Assembly (NCBI GenBank): GCA_030446285.1
Contig: JASUSC010000013.1
Coordinates: forward strand, 1-35,237
Direction of reading: 5' to 3'
DNA from: Eubacteriales bacterium
GTDB taxonomy: Bacteria > Bacillota > JASUSC01
Length of the DNA stretch: 35,237 bases
In this document: one piece after another, positions 16,628 through 25,131 of the stretch
Layout: every line of letters begins with the position of its first letter
Numbering within the stretch: the stretch's first letter is position 1
Notes under the pieces: model-generated
The model's input: only the letters and a program-made list of their open reading frames with translations
Told to the model about the DNA's origin: nothing
Database searches by the model: none
Program-made: the position numbers and the translations under genes

Positions 16628-17179
16628 ATGACCCTGCCCAATCTGATAACTTTTTTTCGCCTCCTTCTAATTCCCGTTTTTCTCCTGGTTTTCTGGAGCG
16701 ATAATCAGAACCTGCTTTTGGCCATGACCATCTTTGCCCTGGCCGGCCTTTCCGACCTGTTGGACGGCTACCTGGCCCGAAAATTAAATGCCATCTCTGA
16801 CATCGGCAAAGTCCTTGACCCCATTGCCGATAAAGGGATAACGGCTGCCGCTGTCGTCTCCCTCTACCTGGACGACCATATGCCGGAATGGTTAGTGCTG
16901 GTTCTTTTAAGCAAAGAAGCGGTGATGATCTTGGGTGGTACCTATCTCTGGGTACGAAAAAAACAGCGGGATTTGAGTGCCCGCATTGCCGGCAAAGCAG
17001 CTACTTTCCTCATTTTCGTTGCCGTCCCTTTCAACGCCTTTAAACTTCCCGGCCGCTCCGCGGTCAACGTGGCCGCCGCCGCAGCTACTCTGGTAGCTCT
17101 CATTTACTACTGCTGGGTATTTTTCCTCCCCTCAGTTTCTTCTTTCTTCCTGGTCCACCGGTTTAAATCGCGGCGGTAG
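16628..17179 (+). CDS. pgsA: CDP-diacylglycerol-glycerol-3-phosphate 3-phosphatidyltransferase
   Basis: Makes phosphatidylglycerophosphate, the precursor of phosphatidylglycerol and cardiolipin, in the membrane. The CDP-alcohol phosphotransferase motif DG-x2-AR-x8-G-x3-D-x3-D is complete: Asp46, Gly47, Ala50, Arg51, Gly60, Asp64 and Asp68, in LLDGYLARKL and IGKVLDPIADKG. Several transmembrane helices surround it, and the N-terminus NLITFFRLLLIP is typical. It has 183 residues; AGGAG is eight bases before ATG 16628. The last 73 bases overlap the convergent MazG-like gene. Confidence 0.9.
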   Translation: MTLPNLITFFRLLLIPVFLLVFWSDNQNLLLAMTIFALAGLSDLLDGYLARKLNAISDIGKVLDPIADKGITAAAVVSLYLDDHMPEWLVLVLLSKEAVMILGGTYLWVRKKQRDLSARIAGKAATFLIFVAVPFNAFKLPGRSAVNVAAAAATLVALIYYCWVFFLPSVSSFFLVHRFKSRR

Positions 17180-17457
17180 TATTTTTCCATCACCCCCCGG
17201 AAAGCCTCTTCCAGGTCAATTCCCAGAGAATTGGCCAGACATACCAGCACGAAAAGGACATCCCCTATCTCTTCGGCCACATCCCCTTCCGGCTCATCGG
17301 CTTTTTTAGGTTTGTGGCCGTAACGGTGGTTTAACTCCCGGCAAAGTTCCCCCGTCTCTTCAATGAAGCGCATCATCATGCTCCCCGGCGGCCAGTACCC
17401 TTCCTCAAACTGGCTTATCCATCGGTCAACTATTTCCTGCATCTCTTTTATTTCCAA
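17107..17457 (-). CDS. MazG-like nucleotide pyrophosphohydrolase
   Basis: Single-domain all-alpha NTP pyrophosphohydrolase of the MazG/dUTPase-like superfamily, thought to clear non-canonical nucleotides. The metal-binding ExxE-x(n)-ExxD pattern is visible: RFIEETGELCREL and AEEIGDVLFVLVCLAN. It is about 116 residues, one MazG domain. Start choice: ATG 17463 touches its GGAGG, whereas TTG 17457 (MEIKEMQEIVDRW) has GGAGG seven bases away and fits the family start, so TTG is preferred. Its end overlaps the end of pgsA by 73 bases tail to tail, so the two transcripts are antisense there. Confidence 0.85.
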   Translation of the reverse strand: MEIKEMQEIVDRWISQFEEGYWPPGSMMMRFIEETGELCRELNHRYGHKPKKADEPEGDVAEEIGDVLFVLVCLANSLGIDLEEAFRGVMEKYYRRDLNRWTRKKEETEGRKNTQQ

Positions 17458-17479
17458 GACCATCCCTCCCTTGCTTTCC

Positions 17480-17485
17480 ATTATA
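17480..17485 (-). promoter_or_regulatory. Candidate -10 box for the MazG-like gene
   Basis: Minus-strand TATAAT lies about 22 bases before the TTG start and after the terminator at 17512-17529, so the gene would need its own promoter here. The matching -35 region is poor. Confidence 0.35.
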
Positions 17486-17499
17486 GAACTACGAGGGCA

Positions 17500-17529
17500 A
17501 AAATAAAAGGAGGCCGGATGAAACCGGCC
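17500..17529 (-). terminator. Minus-strand terminator after the second thioredoxin reductase
   Basis: GGCCGG (17512-17517) pairs with CCGGCC (17524-17529); on the minus strand a TTTTATTTTT tract follows shortly after. It separates the broken reductase gene from the MazG-like gene. Confidence 0.7.
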
Positions 17530-17535
17530 CCGTCC

Positions 17536-17569
17536 AGGCTGCTCGCGAAATCCAGCAGCCTGTTTTTTT
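17536..17569 (+). terminator. Plus-strand terminator
   Basis: AGGCTGCT (17536-17543) pairs with AGCAGCCT (17554-17561), then GTTTTTTT. It is the first plus-strand terminator seen after pgsA, which means the pgsA transcript would run antisense through the whole MazG-like gene. Confidence 0.75.
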
Positions 17570-17598
17570 AGGAGGAAAATTCCTTCTCCCATTTAAAA

Positions 17599-18685
17599 TC
17601 ATCTGCTCACTACCGCTCTTTTCGCCGTAACGTATTTTTCCGCATTGATTCCCGCTATAGCCCCATCGGCAGCAGCGGTGATGGCCTGCCGCACCGACTT
17701 GGCCCGCACATCCCCGGCGGCAAACACGCCTTCAATGTCAGTAGCCATCTCCGCATCGGTGATGATGTACCCGTTTTCATTCATGGCCACCTGTCCCCGG
17801 AAAAGTTCCGTCGCAGGACGGGTGCCGATGTAAACGAAGACTCCGTCGGTGGGTATCTCTCTCCGCTCGCCGGTGCGGAGATTTTCTATCTCTACCGCAG
17901 TAACGTGCCCTTCTCCAATTACCCGCCGTACTTCTGACTCCCAGATTACGTCAATTTTGGGATGGCGCAAAGCCTCTTCCTGGGCAACCCGGGACGCCTG
18001 GAAATGGTCAAACTGGTGCACTATGGTGACGTGTTCGGCAAAACGGGTGAGAAACACCGCTTCCTCCACAGCGGAGTTGCCCCCGCCTACCACTATCACC
18101 CGCCGGCCCTGGTACATAGCCCCATCAACAGGTAGCACAGTAGTGGACGCCACGCCCCCGAAAGGTGTCCTCCCCTTCCGCGGGAAGCAGACGCGGTTTC
18201 GCCCCGGTGGCAATGATGAGAGCCAGAGCATAGTAGTCCGTATCTTCCGTGACCACCTTCTTTACCTCTCCCACCAGGTCCACTTCCGCCACTTCCTTAT
18301 AATCGTCCACCCGCACGCCGAAACTTTGGGCCTGGCGGAGCATATTATCCATCAGTTCCCGTCCCCTGATCACCCCCGGCGTCCCCGGGTAATTGGCGAT
18401 ATGGTAGGTAGTTGCCGCCTGTCCCCCAGGCAATCCCTCTTCCACCACTACGGCGTTTAGTTTGGCCCGGCCGGCATAGATAGCCGCGCTGAGCCCGGCC
18501 GGACCGGCCCCCAAAATTATCAGGTCTGCCTCCACCTGTTTCCTTTCCCCGGGTTTTACCTCCGTCCCGAAGGTCTCCTCAATGGCCCGGCGGAGTTCCG
18601 CCTTGGAGATGTAGCCGGCAAGACGCCGCTCCTGCCACAATAATGAAAATACCCTAGCTGTCGCCGGTGACAAAATCATTTTCAT
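17599..18685 (-). pseudogene. Second thioredoxin-reductase-like gene, frameshifted at its CxxC
   Basis: A trxB paralogue with an N-terminal extension of about 50 residues (SPATARVFSLLWQERRLAGY, then SKAELRRAIEETFG) before the FAD motif LIILGAGPAGLSAAIYAGRA. The frame reads to RGRGVHYCATC and stops at TGA 18127-18125. One base fewer would continue as DGAMYQGRRVIVVGGG (NAD(P) motif) and on to IEGVFAAGDVRAKSVRQ and the end at 17599. So a single extra T follows the second active-site Cys codon. Both halves are otherwise well conserved. It could be a fresh mutation, a sequence error, or a +1 shift site at a stop codon; the first two are likelier. ATG 18685 lacks a good ribosome binding site. Confidence 0.75.
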
Positions 18686-18767
18686 TCTCAATGGAACAAG
18701 TATTTTTGAACTAACTCACCATCCCTTCGCCTTTCTTTCTTTTCCATCCATAATCTTCATTTTACCT

Positions 18768-18778
18768 ATACCAGGTAT
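18768..18778. promoter_or_regulatory. Short palindrome ATACC-A-GGTAT
   Basis: It lies in the divergent region between the broken reductase and the FAD/Fe-S gene, next to a TAAAAT-like box on the minus strand. It shares ATACC/GGTAT arms with the two longer operators, but with a one-base centre, so its link to them is tentative. Confidence 0.3.
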
Positions 18779-18848
18779 TTCTCAAAAATTTTCAAACAAC
18801 AAGAGCCAATTTTGATAAAATTTTTCCCCAGCTTTTTTCAGGGGTATC

Positions 18849-18877
18849 TTGACGAATGGGAAAAATCGAGGTATGCT
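18849..18877 (+). promoter_or_regulatory. Promoter of the FAD/Fe-S oxidoreductase
   Basis: -35 TTGACG (18849-18854), exactly 17 bases, -10 TATGCT (18872-18877). Transcription would start near 18884, about 70 bases before the ATG. Confidence 0.75.
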
Positions 18878-18888
18878 AAAATCAAGTG

Positions 18889-18905
18889 ATACCCCTGCAG
18901 GGTAT
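18889..18905 (+). promoter_or_regulatory. CsoR/CstR-like operator in the 5' leader
   Basis: ATACCC-CTGCA-GGGTAT begins about five bases after the predicted transcription start. The arms and spacing are identical to the palindrome in the trxB promoter. A repressor bound here would block initiation or early elongation. Confidence 0.6.
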
Positions 18906-18953
18906 GGATTGGGAACGGCCGTGCAAACCTGGAAAATTCAGGAGGGTGAAAAA

Positions 18954-21900
18954 ATGAAAGAGCTCAAGCTCAAGTTCGGAGAGCGTTTCCGGGATGATAA
19001 AGCCGAGCGCCTCATCTACTCCCACGACGTGGCCAGCCTGCCGGACGTGGTAGAAAAAATGGTAATTAAACTGCCCCAGGCTGTGGTCCAGCCCGTCAAC
19101 GTGGAAGAAGTTGTCTTCGTCGTCAACTACGCCCGCCAGCACAACATCCCCATTGTCCCCCGCGGCGCTGGTACCAGCGGTTACGGCGGTGTCTTGCCGG
19201 TTAAAGGTGGCATTGTCGTCAACACCAGCCGGATGCGCCGGATTATCAACGTCGATGAGGAAAACATGACGGTGACGGTAGAACCCGGCGTGGTCTGGGG
19301 GCAACTAGAAGAATACCTCAACGAGCGGGGTCTGGCTCTGCGCCTTTATCCCACCAGTACCCCCTCCGCTACCGTAGCCGGCTGGATTGCTGAAGGTGGT
19401 ACGGGTATCGGCAGCTACGAGTACGGCTACATCGGCCAGCACGTGGTCGCGGTCAAAATCGTTACCCCCGACGGTCAGGTAAAAGTGATGACCGGTTCCG
19501 ACCTGGACCTGGTTAACCGGGCGGAAGGTATTACCGGCATCATCGTGGAAGCCACCATCAAGGTTCGTCGGAAAGAGGAACATCTCATGCACCTGGCCGC
19601 CTTCAAAAATCTGGCCGATCTCCAAAAAACCCTGGCCCAGATTAAAGAGGCCGGCCTGCCTCTGTGGCACGTTGGTTTCGTCACCCGGGAATTCGTCAAG
19701 AACAAACTTTTAACGAAAAACAAAGACGCCGCCCATGCCGACAATATGGCCCTTTTCGTCTATCCGCAGAGCCGGGAAGGTCGGGTGAAAGAAAAACTCC
19801 TGGCCATTATCCAGGCCAACGGCGGGCTACTCTTGGGTGACAAAGAAGCTCAGGAAGAATGGAATGAACGTTTCTATCCCATGCGTCTCAAATCCTTAGG
19901 TCCCTCCCTTATCCCCAGTGAAGCCGTAGTTCCTGTAGCCAACCTGGGAAAAATTTTAGCCGAAGCGGAAGAAAAACTGCCCGGAATCTCCATTGAAGGG
20001 ATGATGGTGGGTGACAGCGAAGCCACCCTTCTCTGTTTCCTCAAAGGCGACGAGCGCACTTCCGCCTTCACCATCGGCTTTGCTAAGTCCCTTATTCTTC
20101 TGGAAGTAGCCCAGAAATACGGTGGTCGTCTCTATTCCGTTGGTCTCTACTTCACCGATATGGCCGAGCAGGTCTTAGGCGAAAGCACCCTGGAAAAACT
20201 GCGCCTCTTCAAGCGCCAAGTAGACCCCGGCTCCATCATGAACCCGGGTAAAATCTTGGTGGAGAACGAAAATCCCGCCCTCCTGCGCGGAATGATGAAA
20301 ATGGGCCGCTACTCTACCGGTATGCTGGGAGTGGCGGAAGCATTCACCAGCAACAAACCGAAAGAGTCGAATAAACTGCCGCGTCCTCTGGCCTCGGCTC
20401 CCTATGTCTGCGCCCAGTGTGGTTACTGTACGGAAGTCTGCACCCTGCACCAGGGTTTCGGCTGGGAGAGCGCTTCCCCCAAAGGTAAGTGGTACATCCT
20501 CAAGCAGTACCTGGAAGGCAAGTACGAACTGGACCAAAAAATGGTCGACATGCTCCTGATGTGCACCACCTGCAAGAAGTGCGACCCGGTCTGCCAGGTA
20601 AACCTGCCCATCATGGAATTGTGGGATATGCTGCGTCCCATTCTGATTATGGAAAAAGGTTACTCCACTTATCCCGCTTTCGAGATGATGGGCGCCAGCA
20701 TTGAGTCCGACCTCAACATCTGGGCCGGCCGCAAACGGGAGCGGGCCAACTGGATTCCGAAAGACGTAGAAATCAAAGACAAAGCTCCCATCGGCTACTG
20801 GGCCGGTTGCACTGCCTCCTTCGTCGAGACGGAAATCGCCGAGCAGGCCGTCCGTATCCTCAAAGAAGGTGGAGTAGAATTCACCACCTTGGGTACCGAC
20901 GAAGGTTGTTGCGGTATCCCCATGCTGGTAGCCGGTAAGCACGACACTTTTGAAATCGTCTTCAGAAACAACGTGGAAAACCTGCGCAAGCGGGGCGTAA
21001 AAGAGCTGGTCATCTCCTGCCCCGGTTGTTATGCCGCCTTCTCCCACTACTACCCGCACTTCGCGGAGAAATTAGGCTACGGCGACTTAGGCATCAAATT
21101 CATCCACATCTCCGAAGTAGTGGACCATCTGGTCAAGGAAGGCAAACTGAAATTCAAGAAACCCGTCAACAAGAAATTAGCCTGGCACGACTCCTGCCAC
21201 ATCGGCCGGCTGGCCGGCATCTACGAACCGCCGCGCAACGTCCTCAAAGCCATTCCTGGCGTAGAACTGGTGGAATGCAAGAAGAACCGCGAACACGGCT
21301 CCTGCTGCGGTAGCGTTCTCACCCGGATTGGCAATCCCAAGGTATCCAACAAGTTAGCTGCCGACCGGCTGCAGGAAGTCATTGAAGCCGGGGCTGAAGC
21401 TCTGGTAGCCACCTGTCCCTGCTGCGAAGTGCAGCTCCGGGTAGGTGGAGCCAAATCGGGAATCAACCTGCCCATTATCGACTTCAGCAGCGTGGTCATC
21501 GAAGCCTTAGGCTACGAGGCCAAAGACACCACCGCCTACATGTTCTCCCTGTGGGAAGTCTTTGAAAAAGCCATCGACATCATGACCAGGGATGGCATTG
21601 TCAAGATGATGGGCGAGATGATGCCGGAAATCATGCAGGCCATGCCCAACGCTATGAAACCCGTCCTCAAGGGCATGGAAGCCCTGCCCGGCCCCATTCA
21701 GAAGCCGTCTTTAAGCCTCATGGAAAAAATGGTACCGCTGATGATGCCCGTCCTCTTCCCCAGCATGATGCCCAAACTGATGCCCAAAGTCATGGAACTG
21801 ATGAAGAAAGAAATCCCCAACATGCCGCCGCAAATGGAAGAAAAACTGCCCGACATGCTCCCCAAAGTCATGGCCCGCATCATGCCTGGCATGCTGGCGG

Positions 21901-21962
21901 AAGTGGCTCCTCTCCTGGCACCGAAGATGACGGAATACATCGCCCGCAAGAAAGCCAACTAA
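18954..21962 (+). CDS. FAD/Fe-S oxidoreductase, glycolate/D-lactate dehydrogenase-like, with Met-rich tail
   Basis: A 1002-residue fusion of the GlcD and GlcF types. Residues about 40-220 bind FAD (PCMH fold: PIVPRGAGTSGYGG, PSATVAGWIAEGGTG); the FAD-oxidase C domain ends at VDPGSIMNPGKIL. Two ferredoxin-type motifs follow: Cys486/489/492/496 (CAQCGYCTEVC) and Cys537/540/543/547 (CTTCKKCDPVC), then two CCG domains (DEGCCGIP, SCPGC; HGSCCGS, TCPCCE). It probably oxidises a 2-hydroxyacid and passes electrons to a quinone or electron carrier. Residues about 869-1002 form an unusual tail with 25 Met and 19 Pro. ATG 18954 has GGAGG upstream and is chosen over an in-frame TTG inside the promoter. 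It is monocistronic. Confidence 0.88.
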   Translation: MKELKLKFGERFRDDKAERLIYSHDVASLPDVVEKMVIKLPQAVVQPVNVEEVVFVVNYARQHNIPIVPRGAGTSGYGGVLPVKGGIVVNTSRMRRIINVDEENMTVTVEPGVVWGQLEEYLNERGLALRLYPTSTPSATVAGWIAEGGTGIGSYEYGYIGQHVVAVKIVTPDGQVKVMTGSDLDLVNRAEGITGIIVEATIKVRRKEEHLMHLAAFKNLADLQKTLAQIKEAGLPLWHVGFVTREFVKNKLLTKNKDAAHADNMALFVYPQSREGRVKEKLLAIIQANGGLLLGDKEAQEEWNERFYPMRLKSLGPSLIPSEAVVPVANLGKILAEAEEKLPGISIEGMMVGDSEATLLCFLKGDERTSAFTIGFAKSLILLEVAQKYGGRLYSVGLYFTDMAEQVLGESTLEKLRLFKRQVDPGSIMNPGKILVENENPALLRGMMKMGRYSTGMLGVAEAFTSNKPKESNKLPRPLASAPYVCAQCGYCTEVCTLHQGFGWESASPKGKWYILKQYLEGKYELDQKMVDMLLMCTTCKKCDPVCQVNLPIMELWDMLRPILIMEKGYSTYPAFEMMGASIESDLNIWAGRKRERANWIPKDVEIKDKAPIGYWAGCTASFVETEIAEQAVRILKEGGVEFTTLGTDEGCCGIPMLVAGKHDTFEIVFRNNVENLRKRGVKELVISCPGCYAAFSHYYPHFAEKLGYGDLGIKFIHISEVVDHLVKEGKLKFKKPVNKKLAWHDSCHIGRLAGIYEPPRNVLKAIPGVELVECKKNREHGSCCGSVLTRIGNPKVSNKLAADRLQEVIEAGAEALVATCPCCEVQLRVGGAKSGINLPIIDFSSVVIEALGYEAKDTTAYMFSLWEVFEKAIDIMTRDGIVKMMGEMMPEIMQAMPNAMKPVLKGMEALPGPIQKPSLSLMEKMVPLMMPVLFPSMMPKLMPKVMELMKKEIPNMPPQMEEKLPDMLPKVMARIMPGMLAEVAPLLAPKMTEYIARKKAN

Positions 21963-22000
21963 AAAACCGGCCTCCTGCCAGTTGTGCCGAAAAAAAATTG

Positions 22001-22027
22001 CCGGTCCCGAGCGTGGGACCGGTTTTT
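22001..22027. terminator. Bidirectional terminator
   Basis: CCGGTCCC (22001-22008) pairs with GGGACCGG (22015-22022), followed by TTTTT on the plus strand. An A8 run just before it gives a T tract on the minus strand. It ends both the FAD/Fe-S gene and the trp operon. Confidence 0.85.
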
Positions 22028-22047
22028 CTTTGCCTTTCCCGATTCCC

Positions 22048-22470
22048 TCAAGTTCCGGAAACCACCGCCACCAGCACCTGCCACAAATCGGGGCGGGTCC
22101 GCTGCAGGTTAAGGGGACGTCCCTGAGCGTCGACAAAAGCGTGTTCCGTACTGCCCTCCGCCAGAAGCTCCCCCTCCCGCCGAATCTCGTAAACAATAGT
22201 AAGCCGCACCGGCGTTACCGCCGCCACCGCCGTGCGCACGGTAACCAAGTCGTCATAGCGGGCCGGACGCCGGTAGCGGCAGCGGACCTCCACCACCGGC
22301 AGAAAAACCCCTTCCGCTTCCAGACGGGAGTAGGGAAAACCTCCCACCCGCATGAATTCGCTCCGGCCCACTTCAAACCATTCCAGATACCGTCCGTAGT
22401 AGACCACCCCCATGGCGTCCGTCTCGGCGTATCGCACCCGCAGCGTGGTCTCCACCCATTTTGCCTCCAT
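22048..22470 (-). CDS. YbgC-type acyl-CoA thioesterase
   Basis: A 140-residue single hotdog-fold protein of the 4-hydroxybenzoyl-CoA thioesterase / YbgC family. The N-terminal signature RVRYAETDAMGVVYYGRYLEW holds the usual catalytic Asp and the Tyr/Gly pair. Substrates of relatives range from short-chain acyl-CoA to aromatic CoA esters; the substrate here is unknown. ATG 22470 abuts the trpA stop (TAA-ATG), and GGAGG lies inside the end of trpA, so it is the last cistron of the trp operon. Confidence 0.88.
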   Translation of the reverse strand: MEAKWVETTLRVRYAETDAMGVVYYGRYLEWFEVGRSEFMRVGGFPYSRLEAEGVFLPVVEVRCRYRRPARYDDLVTVRTAVAAVTPVRLTIVYEIRREGELLAEGSTEHAFVDAQGRPLNLQRTRPDLWQVLVAVVSGT

Positions 22471-23283
22471 TTATGCTCCTCCCAGGGCTTTTTTTAACGC
22501 CGTCGTGCGCTCTGCCAACAATTTTAGCATATTTTCCCTGGAAATTGAACCCTGAGCGTAGTCCTCCACTATCTTCACCAGGGCACTGCCAACAATCACC
22601 CCGTCACAGTAAGGCACGGCTTCCCGCGCCTGTTCCGGCCGGGAAATGCCAAAGCCTAAGCACACGGGGAGATGGGTGGTCGCCCGCACCCGCTGCAACA
22701 GTTCTACAGCCTCTTCCGGCAGCCGTTCCCGCATCCCCGTCACCCCGGTGACGGAAACGCAGTAGACAAACCCCCGGGCCTGGCGCAAAATTTTTTCCAG
22801 CCGCTTCGGACCGGTAGTGGGCGCTACCAAAGGGATGAGGTCGAGGCCGAAGGCAGCCGCCTTCTCCGCCACCTCCTCTCCTTCTTCCACCGGCAGGTCA
22901 GGGATGATAAGCCCGTCGGCCCCAGCGGCTGCCGCCCGCTGGAAAAATTTTTCCACGCCAAAAGAAAAAACGGGGTTCAAGTAGGTCATGATTACCAGCG
23001 GCAGGTCGAGTTCCCGCCGAGCCGCCGCCACCAGTTCTAAAATCTCTTCTGGCCCGACGCCGTTGCTTAAGGCCCGCTGGCCGGCCTTTTGGATCACCGG
23101 CCCGTCGGCCAAGGGGTCGGAAAAAGGTAGGCCGATTTCGATGAGGTCGGCTCCGGCTTCAGCCAGGGTTTTTATTATCTTTAGGGAGAGGGACAGGTCG
23201 GGATCACCGCCCATAGTATAGGTTATCAGGGCCCTCTCTCCCTTCTCCCTTTTGGCAGCAAACATGGCTTCTATTCTGTTCAT
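22471..23283 (-). CDS. trpA: Tryptophan synthase alpha subunit
   Basis: Cleaves indole-3-glycerol phosphate and channels indole to TrpB. The TIM-barrel signature [19 protein letters not shown] contains the catalytic Glu, and the catalytic Asp is in [10 protein letters not shown]. The phosphate-binding end ([19 protein letters not shown]) is present. It has 270 residues. Its ATG overlaps the trpB stop in an ATGA junction. Confidence 0.96.
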   Translation of the reverse strand: MNRIEAMFAAKREKGERALITYTMGGDPDLSLSLKIIKTLAEAGADLIEIGLPFSDPLADGPVIQKAGQRALSNGVGPEEILELVAAARRELDLPLVIMTYLNPVFSFGVEKFFQRAAAAGADGLIIPDLPVEEGEEVAEKAAAFGLDLIPLVAPTTGPKRLEKILRQARGFVYCVSVTGVTGMRERLPEEAVELLQRVRATTHLPVCLGFGISRPEQAREAVPYCDGVIVGSALVKIVEDYAQGSISRENMLKLLAERTTALKKALGGA

Positions 23284-24485
23284 AACTCTTCCACCCCCAG
23301 CACCCGGGCCACCGTGTGCACATCCTTGTCGCCGCGGCCGGAGAGATTGATGACCACGATTTCATCTGGCCGCATCTGCCGGGCCAGCTCCACCCCTTTG
23401 GCCACCGCATGGGCACTCTCCAAGGCAGGCAAAATCCCCTCTGTCCGGGCCAGGATCTGGAAGGCCTCTAACGCCTCCCGGTCGGTAACCGCCGTATACT
23501 CCACCCGTCCCGTCTCTTTCAAGTAAGCGTGTTCCGGCCCCACCCCGGGGTAATCAAGGCCGGCGGAAATGGAGTGGGCCTCCAAAATTTGCCCCTTTTC
23601 GTCCTGCAAAACATAAGATTTGGCCCCATGGAGAATCCCCGGCCGTCCCCGTCCCAGGGTGGCAGCGTGCCGGCCGCTCTCTAAACCCAGCCCCGCTGCT
23701 TCCACTCCTACCAGGCGAACTTCCTCGCTCAGAAAGGGGTAGAAAATTCCCATGGCATTGCTGCCCCCGCCCACGCAGGCCACAATCAGGTCGGGGAGAC
23801 GGCCTTCCTGGGCCAGAATTTGCTCCTTAGTTTCTTCGCCGATCACCTTTTGAAAGTCACGTACCATGGTTGGATAGGGATGGGGGCCCCCCACCGAGCC
23901 TAAGACGTAGTATGTATCGCGCACATACGTAACCCAGTGCCGGATGGCCTCGTTCATGGCATCCTTGAGAGTGCGGCTGCCGGAAGTTACGCACTCCACC
24001 CGCGCGCCTAAAAGACGCATCCGATACACGTTCAATTCCTGGCGGCGGATGTCCTCTTCCCCCATGAAAACAATACACTCCATGCCGAACTTGGCCGCTG
24101 CCGTGGCCGTGGCCACCCCGTGCTGGCCGGCCCCCGTCTCCGCCACCACTTTTTTCTTACCCATCCGGCGGGCCAAGAGAACCTGGCCGATGGTGTTGTT
24201 GATTTTGTGGGCCCCGGTATGGGCCAAATCCTCCCGCTTGAGGTATATCTTCGCCCCGCCAGCATAGCGGGTCAGCCCCTCCGCAAAATAAAGGGGGGTG
24301 GGCCGCCCGGCGTACTGGCGCAGGTAATAGTGATACTCCTCTAAAAACTCCGGATCCCGCTTGGCCTCCTCATAAGCCGCCGTAAGTTCCTCCAGGGCGG
24401 CCATCAATGTTTCCGGTACAAACTGGCCGCCGTAGGGACCGAAATATCCCCGTTCATCGGGGAGGTTATAACCGGTTAATCTCAT
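23280..24485 (-). CDS. trpB: Tryptophan synthase beta subunit
   Basis: PLP enzyme joining indole and serine into tryptophan. The PLP lysine is Lys94 in [23 protein letters not shown] and [11 protein letters not shown] are the substrate- and phosphate-binding loops. This is the TrpB1 type (the long ENLP-like N-terminus reads [18 protein letters not shown]). ATG 24485 is chosen over ATG 24491 because GGAGG lies seven bases upstream of it but touches the other. It overlaps the trpF end by 20 bases. Confidence 0.96.
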   Translation of the reverse strand: MRLTGYNLPDERGYFGPYGGQFVPETLMAALEELTAAYEEAKRDPEFLEEYHYYLRQYAGRPTPLYFAEGLTRYAGGAKIYLKREDLAHTGAHKINNTIGQVLLARRMGKKKVVAETGAGQHGVATATAAAKFGMECIVFMGEEDIRRQELNVYRMRLLGARVECVTSGSRTLKDAMNEAIRHWVTYVRDTYYVLGSVGGPHPYPTMVRDFQKVIGEETKEQILAQEGRLPDLIVACVGGGSNAMGIFYPFLSEEVRLVGVEAAGLGLESGRHAATLGRGRPGILHGAKSYVLQDEKGQILEAHSISAGLDYPGVGPEHAYLKETGRVEYTAVTDREALEAFQILARTEGILPALESAHAVAKGVELARQMRPDEIVVINLSGRGDKDVHTVARVLGVEEL

Positions 24486-25131
24486 TCTCATACCTCCTGA
24501 CTGCCCTGATAAAAGCTTCGATGCGCATGATGTCTTTTATACCCGGGGCGCTTTCTACCCCGCTGGAAACGTCTACACCCCAGGGTCTTGCCACCCGCAG
24601 CGCCTCGCCCACATTGGTCGCATCCAATCCCCCGGCGAGAAGCCACGGTTTGCCGATTCGCAACCGACTCAGCACCTGCCAGTTAAAAGTCCGACCGGTA
24701 CCGCCGCAACTCTTACCCACCGCCGTATCAAAGAGGAAGGCATGGACCACCGGACGGTACGCCTCAATTTTCCGTTGCAACTCTTCTCCCTTTTCCCCTT
24801 CTCGGGACACGGCAAGGGTCTTGATTATCCGGCAGTGGGTCTTTTCCGCCAGCCGGGCGCAGAACTCCGGACTCTCATTCCCGTGCAACTGGATGGCATC
24901 CAGCCCGCAGCTTTTAGCCAGCTCTAACGCTTCCTCCAGGTCCGGGTCCATCATCACTCCTACCGCCGCCACAAAAGGCGGCAGCCCTTCCCGGATGCGC
25001 CGGGCCAGCTCCGGCTCAATCTGCCGGCGGCTGGGAGCAAAAACCACGCCGATGGCGTCCGCCCCCGCCTGAGCTGCTAAATAAGCCGTTTTTTCCTCGG
25101 TAAAACCGCAGATCTTTATTCGCACCCTCAC
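24466..25131 (-). CDS. trpF: Phosphoribosylanthranilate isomerase
   Basis: Amadori rearrangement of phosphoribosylanthranilate to CdRP. The catalytic Cys is in [10 protein letters not shown] near the N-terminus, and the general-acid Asp is in [10 protein letters not shown], followed by [17 protein letters not shown] closes the barrel. It has 221 residues and starts at GTG 25131, which overlaps the trpC stop as GTGA. It is a separate gene here, not fused to trpC as in enterobacteria. Confidence 0.95.
   Translation of the reverse strand: MRVRIKICGFTEEKTAYLAAQAGADAIGVVFAPSRRQIEPELARRIREGLPPFVAAVGVMMDPDLEEALELAKSCGLDAIQLHGNESPEFCARLAEKTHCRIIKTLAVSREGEKGEELQRKIEAYRPVVHAFLFDTAVGKSCGGTGRTFNWQVLSRLRIGKPWLLAGGLDATNVGEALRVARPWGVDVSSGVESAPGIKDIMRIEAFIRAVRRYENEINRL

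Noticed and set aside
18125-18127. TGA after CATC in the second thioredoxin reductase as selenocysteine
   Set aside because: Reading through gives no sensible protein; only a one-base shift restores the reductase sequence.
20175-21059. Long 294-residue minus-strand ORF inside the FAD/Fe-S gene
   Set aside because: It is an antisense shadow of a GC-rich, codon-biased gene; the plus-strand frame has clear domains.
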